Below, piece after piece: positions 10,629 to 22,796 of a DNA stretch of 64,000 nucleotides (its first letter is position 1; every line of letters begins with the position of its first letter). This DNA comes from Corinectria fuckeliana (Eukaryota > Ascomycota > Sordariomycetes > Hypocreales > Nectriaceae), in the NCBI GenBank assembly GCA_019137255.1, contig WPDH01000052.1:310001-374000 (forward strand), in the 5' to 3' direction. The notes beneath the pieces are model-generated. The model was not told where the DNA came from, searched no databases, and saw only the letters and a list, made by a program, of their open reading frames with translations. The position numbers and the translations under genes were made by a program.

Positions 10629-11500
10629 TTCCCGTGGAATGTGCCTCGTAGCAAAGCGGGGGACACCTTATTTTCTCGGAAACACTATTTCCTCCTTGTC
10701 TTGTTAATTCCGGGCGATGAGAAGGATGTGAGCAAGATTGGCGAACTGCTCTCAGTCGAACGTGAGGGGAAGGGAATCTGGAGGATGAGGTATGAATGGA
10801 GTGGGATTGGCGGATGTCGTCGGATGCATTGCTCACACTGTGGGGACAGTCCCCTCCTAGCCTGGCATTCCGGCGAGGTTCGGGTGGCGTTCACGTGGGT
10901 GGCCGAGCCGGCCGGGCTGTTGCAGAGTCCAAAACACAGTGTGAACTGTGCTGTTCAAGCAAATCATCAGCTGATGGACACTGACTGCAGGGCATCAAAC
11001 CGCAAAGAGCAAGGAACTATTACCCCCCCATACTAGACTAAGGTATGGAATGATCTGTTCGTTCAAATTAGCGCGGATCTGCCTCGTACAGCTGTACAAA
11101 TACCGAGCTCTCATCGGTGAGAACTACTTCCAATCGAGAGCTAGAGGTCTCACGTCCAGTTCTGGTCACTGGGAATGACGTCGGACGGCGTAAGTCCAAA
11201 GCTCACCATTAACCAACATGAATTCGCTTGCAACCTCAGTTTTCAAGTGTCTCTCAAATCATGAAAGTTCAATTCGTTATAGAATCGTATAGCAATACTC
11301 GTAAAACAATATACTAGACCAGCGTGATAAAAACAGTACTCCAGCCCTTGGTAGCCTGCGTCACAATTCCCACAAACGCCTAAGCGCCAACTTCCTATAC
11401 TCCATTCCAGGTATTAGAGCCCATAGCCAAAGTCCATCCATCCCTTGGAACTCGGGGACACATCAAGTCATGATACATACATCATTGCGTCGCCCGAGTC
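10629..11500. other. Intergenic region: thymidylate kinase promoter and 3' flank of the KEN-box gene
   Basis: No gene. Short open frames in the first 400 bp have no protein character. The distal part is AT-richer, as expected for 3' flanking DNA. Confidence 0.5.
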
Positions 11501-12918
11501 TCATGAGCTAGCGGGAGCAACCACCTCAGTGTCGTCCTTTGCGCTGCTACTCTCCCACAACTCGAAGCTGTCGCCAGTGCCCTCCAATGGTTCTAGGACG
11601 GCGGCCTTGGAGGACCCCTCGCTAGGCTTAGAGATGAGAGCGTCAATATCGTGCTCTATGTCCGTGGCGGGGTCCACGGTCTCGGGTTCGAGGGATAGCA
11701 TAGAGCTCTTGGTCATTGGGGGGGCCATAGGGGCAGCTTCGGCCTTCTCGGGTTGCTCTTCCTCGTCGGCCGGAATAAGAATGACGGATGTCTCATCGCA
11801 GCCCTCAGGGTAGAAGTCGGCGGTGTTCATCTCGCCAAGGGCCACACGCTCCTTCTCGATGACCATATCATCGGCGCCGAGCCGAGCAGATCGGCGAGCT
11901 GAAGTCTGGGAAACATCGTCGGCGGGAGGGATATTCTCCTTATCGCGGCCCTCGGCACGCTCCCTACTGGCCTTGCGCTCGCTCTCCTCATCGGATGAGA
12001 TGTCGAGCGTGCAAGTGCTGTGTTGAAGGAGGTTGGTCATCTCCTGCTCGGGAGTGTCCTCGTGAATCTCGAAGAACCAGCTAGCCTTCAGGTCATCCTC
12101 AACCACAACGTTTGTTGATGGCTTCGGGGCGGGTCGAGAAGAACCATAGCCGGGAATGGTACCCTTGAGGGCGGCATCAAGGGAGAACGGGGCCGCGGAG
12201 CCGAGGCTGGAGGAAGGGGGGTCAACACGGGCGTAGGGGCCGACGGTGCGACGACGGCTGGAGAGAAGACCATTGCGCTTGCTGCGCGTGGGCGAGCGTC
12301 CAGCGGGCGCATAGATGGGGGACGACTTGGCGATATGGCCACTGAGCTTGGCAATAGGTGATCGAGGGTGGAGAGTGCGACGAGAAGAAGAGGCGGGCTT
12401 GGTCGGGATGGCATAGGAACGAACATCGGGGGTAGAGACGAGAGGAGGGGCAGCCTTGAGGACGAAGGAAGAGGGCTTGAAGATGTCCTTGGAGGGAGTG
12501 GCAGAGTTGGAGCCCTTGGAACGCTTGGCGAAGGTAGGGGCAACGTTCTCGGAGTCATCGGTATCAATCAATTCAGCCTTGCGCTTGCCGCCGGGAGAAG
12601 GGATGGCTATGAGGGGTTAGCTGATGATGCTGCACGAGATGATGCACCATGAAGAGATGCCGTAGGGAATGATGCTGGAAGCCATGTCTGATGGTGGATT
12701 GATGACGGAGAGTGGGGAAATTGCGGCATAGAGCTGTCATGGTGCCCAACTCTCAATACCCAATCCAGACTCGGACGTAGATTGCCCAATTGGCAGCACA
12801 TTCAGTGGGCAGATAGATGCATTCACCACGTACCATTCTGTCTGTTTTTGAGGCTGGTCAGGTTCTGCAGACGGGCCCCGTCGAGGGGAGCAAATGGCTG
12901 ACGGGCGGTGGTGGCCAT
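11501..12918 (-). CDS. Disordered nuclear-type protein with a KEN box, function unknown
   Basis: Exon 1 is 12834-12918 (MATTARQPFAPLDGAR...) and exon 2 is 11501-12606. They join over a 227-bp intron (GTACGT...CATAG), giving 396 residues in frame. The protein is almost wholly disordered: basic and Ser/Pro-rich to about residue 150, acidic afterwards. It has a putative nuclear signal (GGKRKAE), several minimal CDK sites (RSPI, KSSP, GRSPTRSK), an Asp/Glu-Ser cluster and DKENIPP at residues 250-256. KEN is the classic degron read by the anaphase-promoting complex, so a cell-cycle role is possible but inferred. I do not recognise a named family. Promoter and leader upstream are extremely C/T-rich on the coding strand. 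Confidence 0.78.
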
Positions 12919-15888
12919 TTCGAAGGTTGGTGGTGCCAGTCAGATGGCGAATGAAGCTGTGAGATGATGGCTGTTGGGTTTGGCTCCCAGCGACACGTCT
13001 CGTCAAGTTGATTCGAGTCGAGATGCCGGAGAGAAGCGGAGTTGCTTTGGCGAGTGATAAGTTGGTGAGCGGTAGGCAAGTGTGGCGGAAGGGCAGCGAA
13101 GTGCGGTGAGACTTGGTGTTGTTGTTGTTTGCCACTTGGTGAAGAGTGGGTTCTTGTTCACTGTTTGTTGTGATGATATCCTTGCCCGGCGAGAGCGTGT
13201 CGTGTTTGTTATGAGGTATAAGAACGAGCAGGTCAAGGGAGTAAAAAAAAGAGGGAAGAGGAAGAGGAGTAATAGAAGTCGGGCTTCAAGTGGGTTTTCC
13301 GAACGGAAGAGTTGAGAGTGTGGGTGGGTGGGAGTGACTGGCGGTGGTGGTAGTGGTGGTGGGAAAGTGTGGGAAGGTGGGCGGAAGGGCGGGTGGTAAG
13401 GTATTAAGGGAAGCCAGTGGAGCGTTGGCCAGCGCGTTTTTGGTGCGTCGGACGTCCGGGTTTGGGCGTGTTTGGCGGGCGTGTGGGCGCTCGTGTGTCG
13501 GTCGCGGGGCGTGTTGAGTGGGCTTCGGGGTCGGGTGCACTTAAACGAGACGAGGGGGCCCGACTTTGTGCAGGATGCAGGTCGCAGGTTGCAATAAGTT
13601 GCCAACAGAAGGGGAGATTAAATCTGGTCATCGAAGGGAGGTATCTGCTAGTTACGAGGTACTCTGTCACCATCTGAAGAGGTCGATGCTTCACTTCGTA
13701 CCTACTTGGGAGGAAAACTGCCGGTTACCGGTACAGAACAGAGGCGTCTTCCGTGTCCAGTGTCTACTACCTACCGCCTACACAGCCTGCTGAACTTCGT
13801 AGATACCGCACAGCCTGTCCGGACATTCCTACAATCTATCTAGGCTGCTTCGTGCAATGCAAGATAGTTATGCATCACTGACCGACTGCTAGACCAGCCA
13901 CTTGCTGCCTCAGGTCTAACCACTGGCCCACCCAATCGAGTCCTCTCAACGCGTCCTGCCGTGTCACTGCATCGAACTAGCGGAGAGGGGACTCTAAAAA
14001 GGGCCCATGATACTACTAGTACATAGTATTCGGCGATAATAAATGGACCACATATCTAGGTAGGCCTACGTAGTTGGCTGCTTCTGTCTTGAAGACGGCC
14101 AATCCGTCCACTGGGCCGATGCGTCGAGTTGCAGCCGTGGCACCATCGCCGCAGCCAGGACACCCACCACCAACCAATCGAACGCGTCCATCGCACACAG
14201 GGACGGGCGCCTATGCAAGGGAGAGGAGAAGGGCGATGCTGCTACATACCGCAACTCGCAGTACGGATGCCTACAGTGGTTTCGGCTGATGGAGGATGGG
14301 CCAAGTTTCATCCGTCCATGGATTGATGGATAATTGTATTAAACCTTACTGTGCGCCCACCGCCTTGTGGTCTGACTGACCTGGACGCGTTGTTCCAGGG
14401 CGTCCGCGCTCGCGACAGTGGACGAGAGGCCTTCTCTCCAGCGCTTAGCCATGCTGTAGCCCTCTGAAACCTCCCGCTCCCAGCCGGGCACCGCACACAT
14501 GGACACCCTGAGCTCACCAAGCAATCCATTCCATATCGCTCCTGATCTTCCCCTCGCAGACCAAAGATATTGAAGACTCTACTTCGTACATTCCACAAGC
14601 CACTCCCTGCCCTGACCCTCCCCCCCTCCCCCCCTCCCCCGCCCTAATAAAGGGCACACTTCCCCGTCCCCTTAACGCGTCCAAGCCGCCCCTATCCCGG
14701 TCCCGCGATCCTCCGTCCGTAGGCATCCCCGGCCATCCATTCCGTCCGCACCGGGTCGCGGCCATGTTGCCTCCACCATCCTGCGTTCCTCCCGCTGCAC
14801 CTCCCCATTGGTTCTCTGGCCAGGTTTCACGGGGCCGTCTCAGGCGGCCAAGCGCAGAACTTTGCTGTGCCACCCTCTCCATCCGGGCGATACGGCCGCT
14901 CCAGGGGCTGTGTCCCGTCGAGAGACATTTGTATTAAAGAAGGCCAGGCCATCCGCGCTTCTCTCTTCCGTTGGTCTTGTCGCGTCACTTAGACGTGATG
15001 GCCCGTGTCCGTGTCTGTCTCGTGGCCATTTCGGCTGAGGACTCCTCCGACGCCTTCACCGTCGCCGGCTACTTTATGCAGGGGCTGCTGCGTAGCAGCC
15101 TCGACTGCTAAGCCTCTCCGATATAGAAAATCGCCGATCCCGTCGGCGCCATCGGCATTCTCATAACCAACGGAGAGCTAGAATCGAGTGCCGAGAAGAC
15201 GACCGGCGTTTCGCTCTTCCTGCATTATCAGAGACAGTCTCGTCGCTCCCCGGTGGCCGTCCATTGCACCGACAGCTTGGCCATCTGGTTGTAGACGAGG
15301 CCGTTGCAAGTCCACTCAATTGCTATCATCCTCCACGGAACGAGACATGACACGGGCTCATGTCGCCGATCCTTCAGTCCGAACCTGGTTGCTCTCATCG
15401 TCCTATCCTATAGACGCCCACTAGGGTCGCAACTCCGTCGAGTCATCGTTGAAGCAGTGCACATCAAGAATTCGGCTTCTGACACTCATGCACCGTCTCA
15501 GCCTTCATCTTGCCCACCATCCCCAAGTGGTTTAGCACCTGGGTGCCGGCCTCAATCAAGCGATTGATGAAACTGGCTACCTCTTGTTCCATTCGTATCT
15601 CAAGTCACATCTGGGAGCTGAGCCCGGCAAACGAATCAATATTTGGCACTCAAGGCAGTGTTAGGACGCCGATAGAATGAGCACTAAGCATGACACGTTG
15701 GAACTATGAACAGAGGCACCTCGGACTGGTCAAGAAGCCCTACTGGTCTATTGCAGCTCGTTTGTCGCGTCTTTAATCAATACTGGATGTGCTTTTCACA
15801 AGGTAACTTCTCCGTAGACTTCATACCGCCGGCCCACTACCTCAATCCCTCTCGCAGCCTTCTCAGAACACTAGGCCTCCAATTGAAA
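12919..15888. other. Long intergenic region, no supported gene
   Basis: The first 700 bp form the pyrimidine-rich promoter and leader of the KEN-box gene (long CCACC/TTTCC runs on the minus strand). From 13.7 to 15.9 kb open frames are short, change frame often and show no domain, splice or codon signal. TAGGTA/TACCTA-type short motifs occur (for example near 14030-14070). A degenerate old gene around 15.0-15.6 kb cannot be excluded but no family is visible. Confidence 0.45.
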
Positions 15889-16365
15889 TCATATGTCGTC
15901 TAGGAGCTTGTGTGGTTTGCGGTTTGCAAAGTTTCTCGACGTTCTTTCGTCCTCATCTAGTGAGTGCAGAGCTACACCTCGACGGAGCGGAGGAGTCACA
16001 GCGTCATCCCGCAAGTCATGAGAAGCCACCGGACGAGCCTTGGGGCCGACCTGGTCTTGATGAATGTCGTGCTTAGAAGGTTCTTTCGAAGGGGCATTGG
16101 GACGAACTGAGGGCTCGAACCGGTCGAATTCGATTGGATGACCCTTTACGGGGTCAACCTTCAGAGCCATAGTGGTGTCGTGGTCAAGCTCATGCGAGGT
16201 GTCAATCGCAGGCGGGTTAGCCAGTATAGCCACGTCCTCATCCAGACCATGGGCTGTGCGACTTTCGCCGTGGATAGGAAACACCTCCTTGTCTTGGCCA
16301 AGATCATGAGCCCCAACGACAGCTGTATCGGTAAAGACCACGGGCTCAACAGCGATCGAGGGTTC
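15889..16365 (-). CDS. In-frame continuation of the PLAC8 gene behind a TAG, with H-x-[LI]-x-x-D repeats
   Basis: Directly behind the PLAC8 stop (TAG at 16366-16368) the same frame stays open for 158 codons to 15889. The segment contains seven spaced copies of one short motif: AHDLGQD, AHGLDED, SHELDHD, GHPIEFD, KHDIHQD, SHDLRDD, LHSLDED. Such regular repetition is unlikely in non-coding DNA. A 69-nt (3n) intron 16366-16434, with donor GTCAGC and the TAG itself as acceptor, would join ...LPAIPE to EPSIAVEP in frame and give a 385-residue protein. The donor is weaker than others here and no clear CTRAY branch site lies inside, so retention may be common. Readthrough or a nonsense allele are the alternatives. 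Confidence 0.6.
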   Translation of the reverse strand, partial: EPSIAVEPVVFTDTAVVGAHDLGQDKEVFPIHGESRTAHGLDEDVAILANPPAIDTSHELDHDTTMALKVDPVKGHPIEFDRFEPSVRPNAPSKEPSKHDIHQDQVGPKARPVASHDLRDDAVTPPLRRGVALHSLDEDERTSRNFANRKPHKLLDDI

Positions 16366-17180
16366 CTAGCCTCTGCGGCTTGACTGGGAGAGACTCTTCG
16401 AAGGCAAGTCTGCTGTCGATGCCTCGCGGCTGACTTCTGGGATGGCGGGCAGCACGCGTGTGTCAAGTTCTATATCGGCAGCTTCAGGTGTAGGCTGGCT
16501 GCGGTTGGGAATGTTGGGAATCGGGCATGCGGCGAGGGTGTGCACCATGGGGGCTGGGGGCTGGTACTGTTCAACAACGGAGCTGTCGCGGTCGTTGCGT
16601 TCCTTGGTTTGACGATGCTGTTTCTCCCGATACAGGATCTCCTGCTCATTGCGTACAAGTGTGACGCATGGACAGAAGCAACCGCCACACCAGTCCGAGA
16701 CATCGGTACCGTCGATGTCGTAAAATGATCGAACAGTGGTTTGAAGCTTGGCAAGAAGGCAGCCATAGACTGGAGCAGGGCTGTCAGCGGAGGGCAAGGC
16801 CAAGTAATGGCTGGAAAACAGGGCCTTTGCTCACAGGGAAAACATAGGGCAAACTGGAAGCAGTCGGGCGTGAAGATGCCATCCTCGGGAATTTCTGCGG
16901 CATTGCGACCGCTGAGACCAGCTCTAAGGCGCTGCGAGGTGCGAGAGTAAACACAGCACGGCATGCAACTGGCCTCGCAAAAGGCCTTGTCGGCGGCATC
17001 GCAGGGAGACTCTATAGCTTGCCACTGCCACTGTCGTGTACGCTCCTCTGCCAACTGCTTCTCCATCCTGGCGGAAGGTCTCGGGGTCCAGAAGGGTCTG
17101 ACGTGGCGGTGATACCAGGCGGGAGGGTGACGGAGGCGACGAAACCTGGGATCACGAGTCCAATGAAGCTGGAGAGTCAT
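16366..17180 (-). CDS. PLAC8 family cysteine-rich protein
   Basis: Exon 1 is 16835-17180 and exon 2 runs from 16769 to the TAG at 16366. The 65-bp intron (GTGAGC...CTCCAG) joins CFP-F-YGCLLAKLQ in frame, giving 249 residues. The PLAC8 domain occupies about residues 55-165: CEASCMPCCVYSRTSQRL, DCFQFALCFPF, YGCLLAKLQTTVRSFYDI, then WCGGCFCPCVTLVRNEQEIL. These Cys-rich hydrophobic segments associate with membranes in the family; fungal members are largely uncharacterised. The C-terminal part is Pro/Ser-rich. The start at 17180 is the first ATG of an open frame; a later Met (MEKQLAEERTRQ) is also possible. The frame continues behind the stop, see 15889-16365. Confidence 0.85.
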
Positions 17181-20100
17181 ACTCGACCGGGCCGGACGGG
17201 AGCCAGAGGGGACGCAGATGGAGCAGATGGAAGCCTGGATCAGAAGTGGCTGTAAGGGGGAGGATATCCTAGCAGGGGAGAGAGATGCACCCGAAAGAAA
17301 AGGACGAGCGGGCTAAAATGAAGCCAGGTCGGGCGCCTGGACCAAGAATAGACGATGATGATGAGAAGTGGAAGAGAACGTGGGCATGGTGATTGAGAGG
17401 AGAGCTGGGATGAGGTTGACGAGGCTGCGGTCTCGAAAGGAAGCTACTGCCCCTGGAGAAAGCATCGTGAGCGTGGGAAAGCTCAACGCATGTTCGTAGT
17501 GCTTGCGCCTATGGTTCTCATAGGGGGGAAGGTATCGTGAAGATGCATCAGTCCATTGCTTGGGAGTGACCTTTCCAGATGAGGATCCAACTACTAAGTA
17601 GGTAGACCTACCTAGCAAGTACTAATGGAACATACCGTCTTTTTCTAGGACTGACGGCCCTAAGCCTAAGCAACAACTGTGCCTCATATTTACAGGCAAG
17701 TTCCTTCCTCGAATGGAGATTCAGGTTCATGAAAGTGGTGGTTTTCGGTCACGACTCGGAAGTTTGGAACGGAGTTGAAGATCATCAATGACGTTCAGCG
17801 GACGGACCTCGGATAGGTACTCTCCGGGAAGTCATGCAGCGTCAAGTTTCCCAAAGAGGTGAGCGAAATAAATAACTAAACCAAGATCAATTGCCGAACA
17901 TCTGCTTCGTCACTAATGCATCATTCCTCGTTGGCATCTCGGCTAGGCATCTGCTGTACTCGCCCACCTTGCCTGCAACTATACAGTTAGGCCTAACTAC
18001 TATCTACTTCGTAACTAGGTACTAGGTAGTAGTCTAGATATTCTTATCCTATCTACCCAGATAGGCAAGTGGTGTCGATGCCCGATAGCACCATGTGCAA
18101 CTTCGCCCACGATGTACCCTGCTGCCTGCGTGCCTGCTAGTTGACAGTATGCCGGTCGAGGATGACGCAAGCCGGAGAGGAGACCCTTCCACGTGCGGCA
18201 GTTATTCACGGACAGAGCGAGAGCTGATGGAAGCGGACTAATATGTATTGTTCCTTGGGGGGTTGACCAGGTCCCATGACGTACAAGTACGCATATCCAT
18301 GCCTACAGAATCCGAAAACTCATCGCGGCATCTCCGAGACCCAGGTAGGTTCGTGCCGTGCCATGTCTCACGCCTCTTCTCTGTCTTGGAGTCGAGAGCA
18401 GACTGTCGCTGGGTGTGGCTGTTTCCGAGGCACAAGAATTCCAGTTGTAGGCGCGGGTCCAGAAAGTGCAAACCTTGGGAGCAGTATTCGCGACTGTACT
18501 TTGTAGAGCTGAGCTGCACCAGGAGTGAGTAGGTATTACCTACTCCGTATACCTTGGGAGAGTCTAGATTCCCGCCATGTCGCCCCCGTCCTTCCCCGCA
18601 GTTGGTTTCGTTCGGACCATCATCAAGACTCTCCCACCTTGACACTCACACACACGCTAAACACACGATAAACACGCATCGGCGTTGGTCAAGGTAGAGT
18701 TGAGTTAGCTGCCGCTGCGCCACCCAAATGATGTTGAGGACCGGGTAGTGGAACAAGCGAGTCAGAGCAGATACAGAACTGGAGTCGGAACTGGGAGGAG
18801 TTAGGTTAGTCTAGTAGCAATGCAAGCCTGTGCAAACTAGGGCACAGATACGACTCAATGCGAGTGCTGGGTCCCTGCATTAGTGAAGTCGCCCATGTTC
18901 TAGATCTAGACCCTCGTCACGCCCCATCCGCCCATCGTCGCCGTCGCCGAGGTGGAAAGCAAGAGGAGGGCCAACGCCAGCGCCAACGCCCAACGCCAAC
19001 GCCATTGCGTGAACCGGCGAAAGAGGAAGCAGTTCATCCTCTTTTATCTTTTTTGCGACACTCACACGCTTCCGGCTGTTGAGCATCAGCCGAGCTACAA
19101 AGGCGATCGCCAGTGGGGGTTTCCAGCATGAAGGACGAGAACGATGTGCTTGGAAGTGGTCCCGAGGAAATTGCCCCAATTTCTGTCTTGTCTCAACGAA
19201 ACTGGGACATCTCTAATTACTACCTATCTCTTCGAATTCGCGGAGCGGTACGAGATTGTGCGATGGCGAGAATGGTGGGATGCGGGAGAGATGGCAAGCT
19301 TGCCAAGGCGCGCCATTCCCCGTGGAAGCATTCCTCGGCTGGTCCTCCCAGGTTCCGGGTGTTAGCGACTCGGCTAGCTATCATCGGTCTCGCTGCAGTG
19401 CCATCCGCGCGTGCTACCTTTGGTTGGGAAGAGGGGGCGCGGTCCGTCTGTGGGATGCGGCGCCCTAGGTCGAAACAGGAATTGTACGATGCGTGACGGA
19501 GGCAAGGACAAATGAACGTTAGCCGTCAATGATATGTCGATGGATGGGAATGGTGTTCTGTCAACTCTAAACAAGCTCAAGTGGCAATCAGCTTCAGCCT
19601 CAAATCATAAATGTCTGTTCCATACGAATACGCCGTAGCTGTCTAGATAATTGACATGAATAGTAGGGACGGGAGATCGGATGGCCCATTCCTTGGCACC
19701 GCTTTGACTAACCGACATTCATCATCAATATCCAGTATTGATCAATCCGAAAAAGAAAACGCATGCTTGCGCTCACGCTCCCGCTCGCAAAACAGACTAG
19801 CCAAAGGTGTCATATGTCGCAAGTGGACACCAGAGTCATGCCATTGGGGCTCGAAACGAAAAAGCCAAGAGTTCGAGACCCCTTTCACTATCCAGGATCG
19901 CAGATCCCAGGGCGGGCTCCATCCAAAACGAAAACCAGGTCACTGTGCCTGGCAGACGCGAGGGGGGTTCTCAGCCAACCGGTTAGTATTCGTACATACT
20001 ACTATGTAGTACCTACTCCGCAGGCCGCCGCCATACGGCGGGTAGTAAATGGCGAAAAAGAAAACGCATCGGTCAACGTCGGAGGAGCCACGGACAGACA

Positions 20101-22796
20101 CGACTTATTTTTCCTTGTTCGCAGTGGGTGTCATGGATGTTGCCTCGCAGTACTATAGCAACCCAGCGAGACTAGGTCGCAATCAAGCCCCCTCGTCTTA
20201 GCCCCCGGTTGTGAGTTGACAACTGACAGAGGAAACGAGTCAGGGAGCGTCGCCAATGGTGGCGTTGGCTGTGGGTTGAGGGTTGAGGGTGGCGCTTCCG
20301 CCGCGTCAGTGCATACATATAATCCGACTAATATGCCAAGGAGACTTTGCGCAGTCGAAAAGGCTACCATAGAGTCACATAGACAGACAGTAGCACCGGT
20401 TATGGTTGCATCCATCCATCCGCAGTAGTAGCTTAGATAGGCATCGTCCATTCGAAAGGAGAAGCATGACACATGGTGGTCTTCTTCATAGGGCTTCGTT
20501 CTGTTGAGCTAAGTCGGAACATGGCCACGCGGCCAAGGCCATGGCAGCAGATCGTCTGGTGGTGGGTGAGCGATGGGTGAAGCCCCCAATCCCCAATGTG
20601 ACGCTGCCATCTCCCGCCTGCAGCGCCCCGAGTCTGTCTTGTCTTTTCTTGATTAAGCCCCGTAGCTTTGCATTTTGCGAGTATCGCTCCCCTATCCTGA
20701 TCTGATACCTACCGCTTTGTTTACGACGTATCGAGTCTGCGGGCGGGAATACGAAAGGACCCAATAGAGTGTCGTCAACCTGCAACACTGGCCGGGATGG
20801 GGGGAATCTGCCATGCACCCCGTGCCTGGGAAAAGCAGAACCAAATCCAGATGCTTGTGCGAAGGCGGCGTCGGGCCGGGGCATGGAGTGGAGATGCAGG
20901 GGCTTAGGCCCTTTCCAGACCCTGCAAGCTCCGTATGAAGTCGTAGCGGTCCCGGTACGAAGTAGATTTGGGTGGTCCTGGACTGCGGTAAACCTGGTAC
21001 GTAGGCCTGGACAATGCAGTGGATAGTTTTGTGAGACTTGTGATCCATATATTCCGTGTGTTTTGTGTGTTTGGGGAAAGAAAGCCCACTCTGGACCCAG
21101 GATAGACTTCTTCCGAGGGTCCTCTTCGTTCTTGCTCCCGTCTTGGTCATCAGATTGGTGGGCTCCCCAATGGCTCTGGACTCTGTCTCTCACACACTCT
21201 CTCTCTCTTCGGCGGGCCTTGGAGTGACCGAAGTGACTCTGTGCCAGCCCAGCCCAGGCCCAAGCGGCAAGCCTGTCGATGACGAGCCCACTTCGAGCGC
21301 AAGCGTCGGTCGAGAGGGAGTACGCGCTTCAAATCTCCCGCTCCGCTTAACAAGACGGAGCCAACACTCCATCAGTTGCCACTGGACTGGAGAGCCCGTC
21401 CGTTGCCGCTAGGGCTGCCGCCGAGGGCGTGATGCTGAACGGGCATGGCGTGGTGTTGAGGAGGAAGGCAAGGTGCCACCCCGGGTGGGCTAGATTAAAG
21501 CTCTCAGAGCTACCTAGCACGGCACCTAAAAGGCAGCGTAGCTTACTTAGGCACGAACTTAGGTTAACGAGTAGACTAGGCACAGTACTATGTAGGTAGG
21601 TTTTGTTGGACTACGACCATCTAGAGTTGTAACCGCGAAGAGCACTGACCCAGCAGCCCCCAGGCTAGCACCTGTGGACTGGAGGGCCCACGGCCAGGCC
21701 CCCCGGTCTCCCCCCTAAAAATGGCCTGGACGAACTGCTGTGCGGCGGGGGCTTGCAGCGGGCTTGTACCTAGTCTAACCACTATTGCGATCCCCCAAGG
21801 CCAAAAGGCGATGCGCAAAACCACGGCCCTTCAGGTACCTTGGGTAGTCTACCTCGCGCTCGTCCCTCGCACCTCGCAATCTCCAATCTCTCGTCTCCCT
21901 GAGAATCTCTCTCTTCTCCTCGATCCATCCTCCTCTTTATCACCCACCTCTTAGCCCAGCAGCCAGCCAGCAGCAAAGGCGTCCCGTTCCCTCCCCCAGT
22001 CTCTCGTCGCTCCTTCTTTTCCGTGGCTTTCTGTTGCTTGTCTCGTTCCCCTGAAGCGAACCACCGAACCATTAACTTAGACCCATGTTCTGAGACCATC
22101 AGAACACCAGACTCAAAAGGCCGAGACCAAGCTTTTCGAGGAACCACCACACCACAGGCGCCAACCAGCTGTCTCTTGTTCTAGTCTTTCTCCCAGTCCT
22201 TCATTGTTGCAATTGCAATCCTCGGTCTTCGATAAAACCCCCTCCTCAGACTTGGATTCCGTCCAACTCTCTCGAGCCATCTTGGCCGACGTCACACAAA
22301 ACAACCTTCGCCCAGCCCTCCAACAATAAACCTTGGCGTCTCGCCCCAACCCTGTGGTTCTGTGTTTTTGTGTTTTTGTGTGCAAGGTACACTCAAAGAG
22401 GTACGTCCTTACACCCACCCACTGCATGGCATGGCATTCATTCATTGCATCCATGTTCATTGCATTGTCTTCCTGGTCTTGCTTGTTCTACTGTGGCGGG
22501 AGGCCCCACTGCGAACCAAGCTCCACGACACTCTGGCTTGCTCCCCCAGCCCTCGCTCAACCTCTTAAACCATCCATCACCTCTCTTGGCGCCGGTAAAA
22601 TCGTACTGACCCTTCTCTTCTCAGAAACAGACGCTGACGTAGAACTTCGTTGTCGTCGAACGTCGCAAATCTCTCTCCTCCCGCTACTTATCTCACCCCT
22701 GAATACGACCCTGCGCCGACACCCGCAAAGCGATCCAACGTCGCCGCCCCTTTCCACTCCGACTCCTCAACCTCTATTCCAATTGAACCACCCACA
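17181..22796. other. 5.6-kb region without supported protein gene
   Basis: Includes a short GCCAACGCC(A)-type tandem repeat near 18970-19005 and several short tracts of TAGGTA/TACCTA (17590-17625, 18005-18045, 18525-18550, 20005-20025, 21580-21600). Open frames up to 235 codons exist but have no start context, splice signals or domain. From about 21.9 kb it carries the leader of the gene at 22797. That leader has a likely 5' UTR intron from GTACGT near 22402 to CTTCTCAG near 22622, and several upstream ATGs. Confidence 0.45.

Noticed and set aside
13003..13605. 200-codon minus-strand frame upstream of the KEN-box gene
   Set aside because: Pro/Thr/Leu-rich translation of the C/T-rich promoter and leader; overlaps the leader of a better supported gene.
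20486..21193. 235-codon minus-strand frame in the gene-poor region
   Set aside because: Composition is random, there is no domain, and several other frames are equally open nearby.
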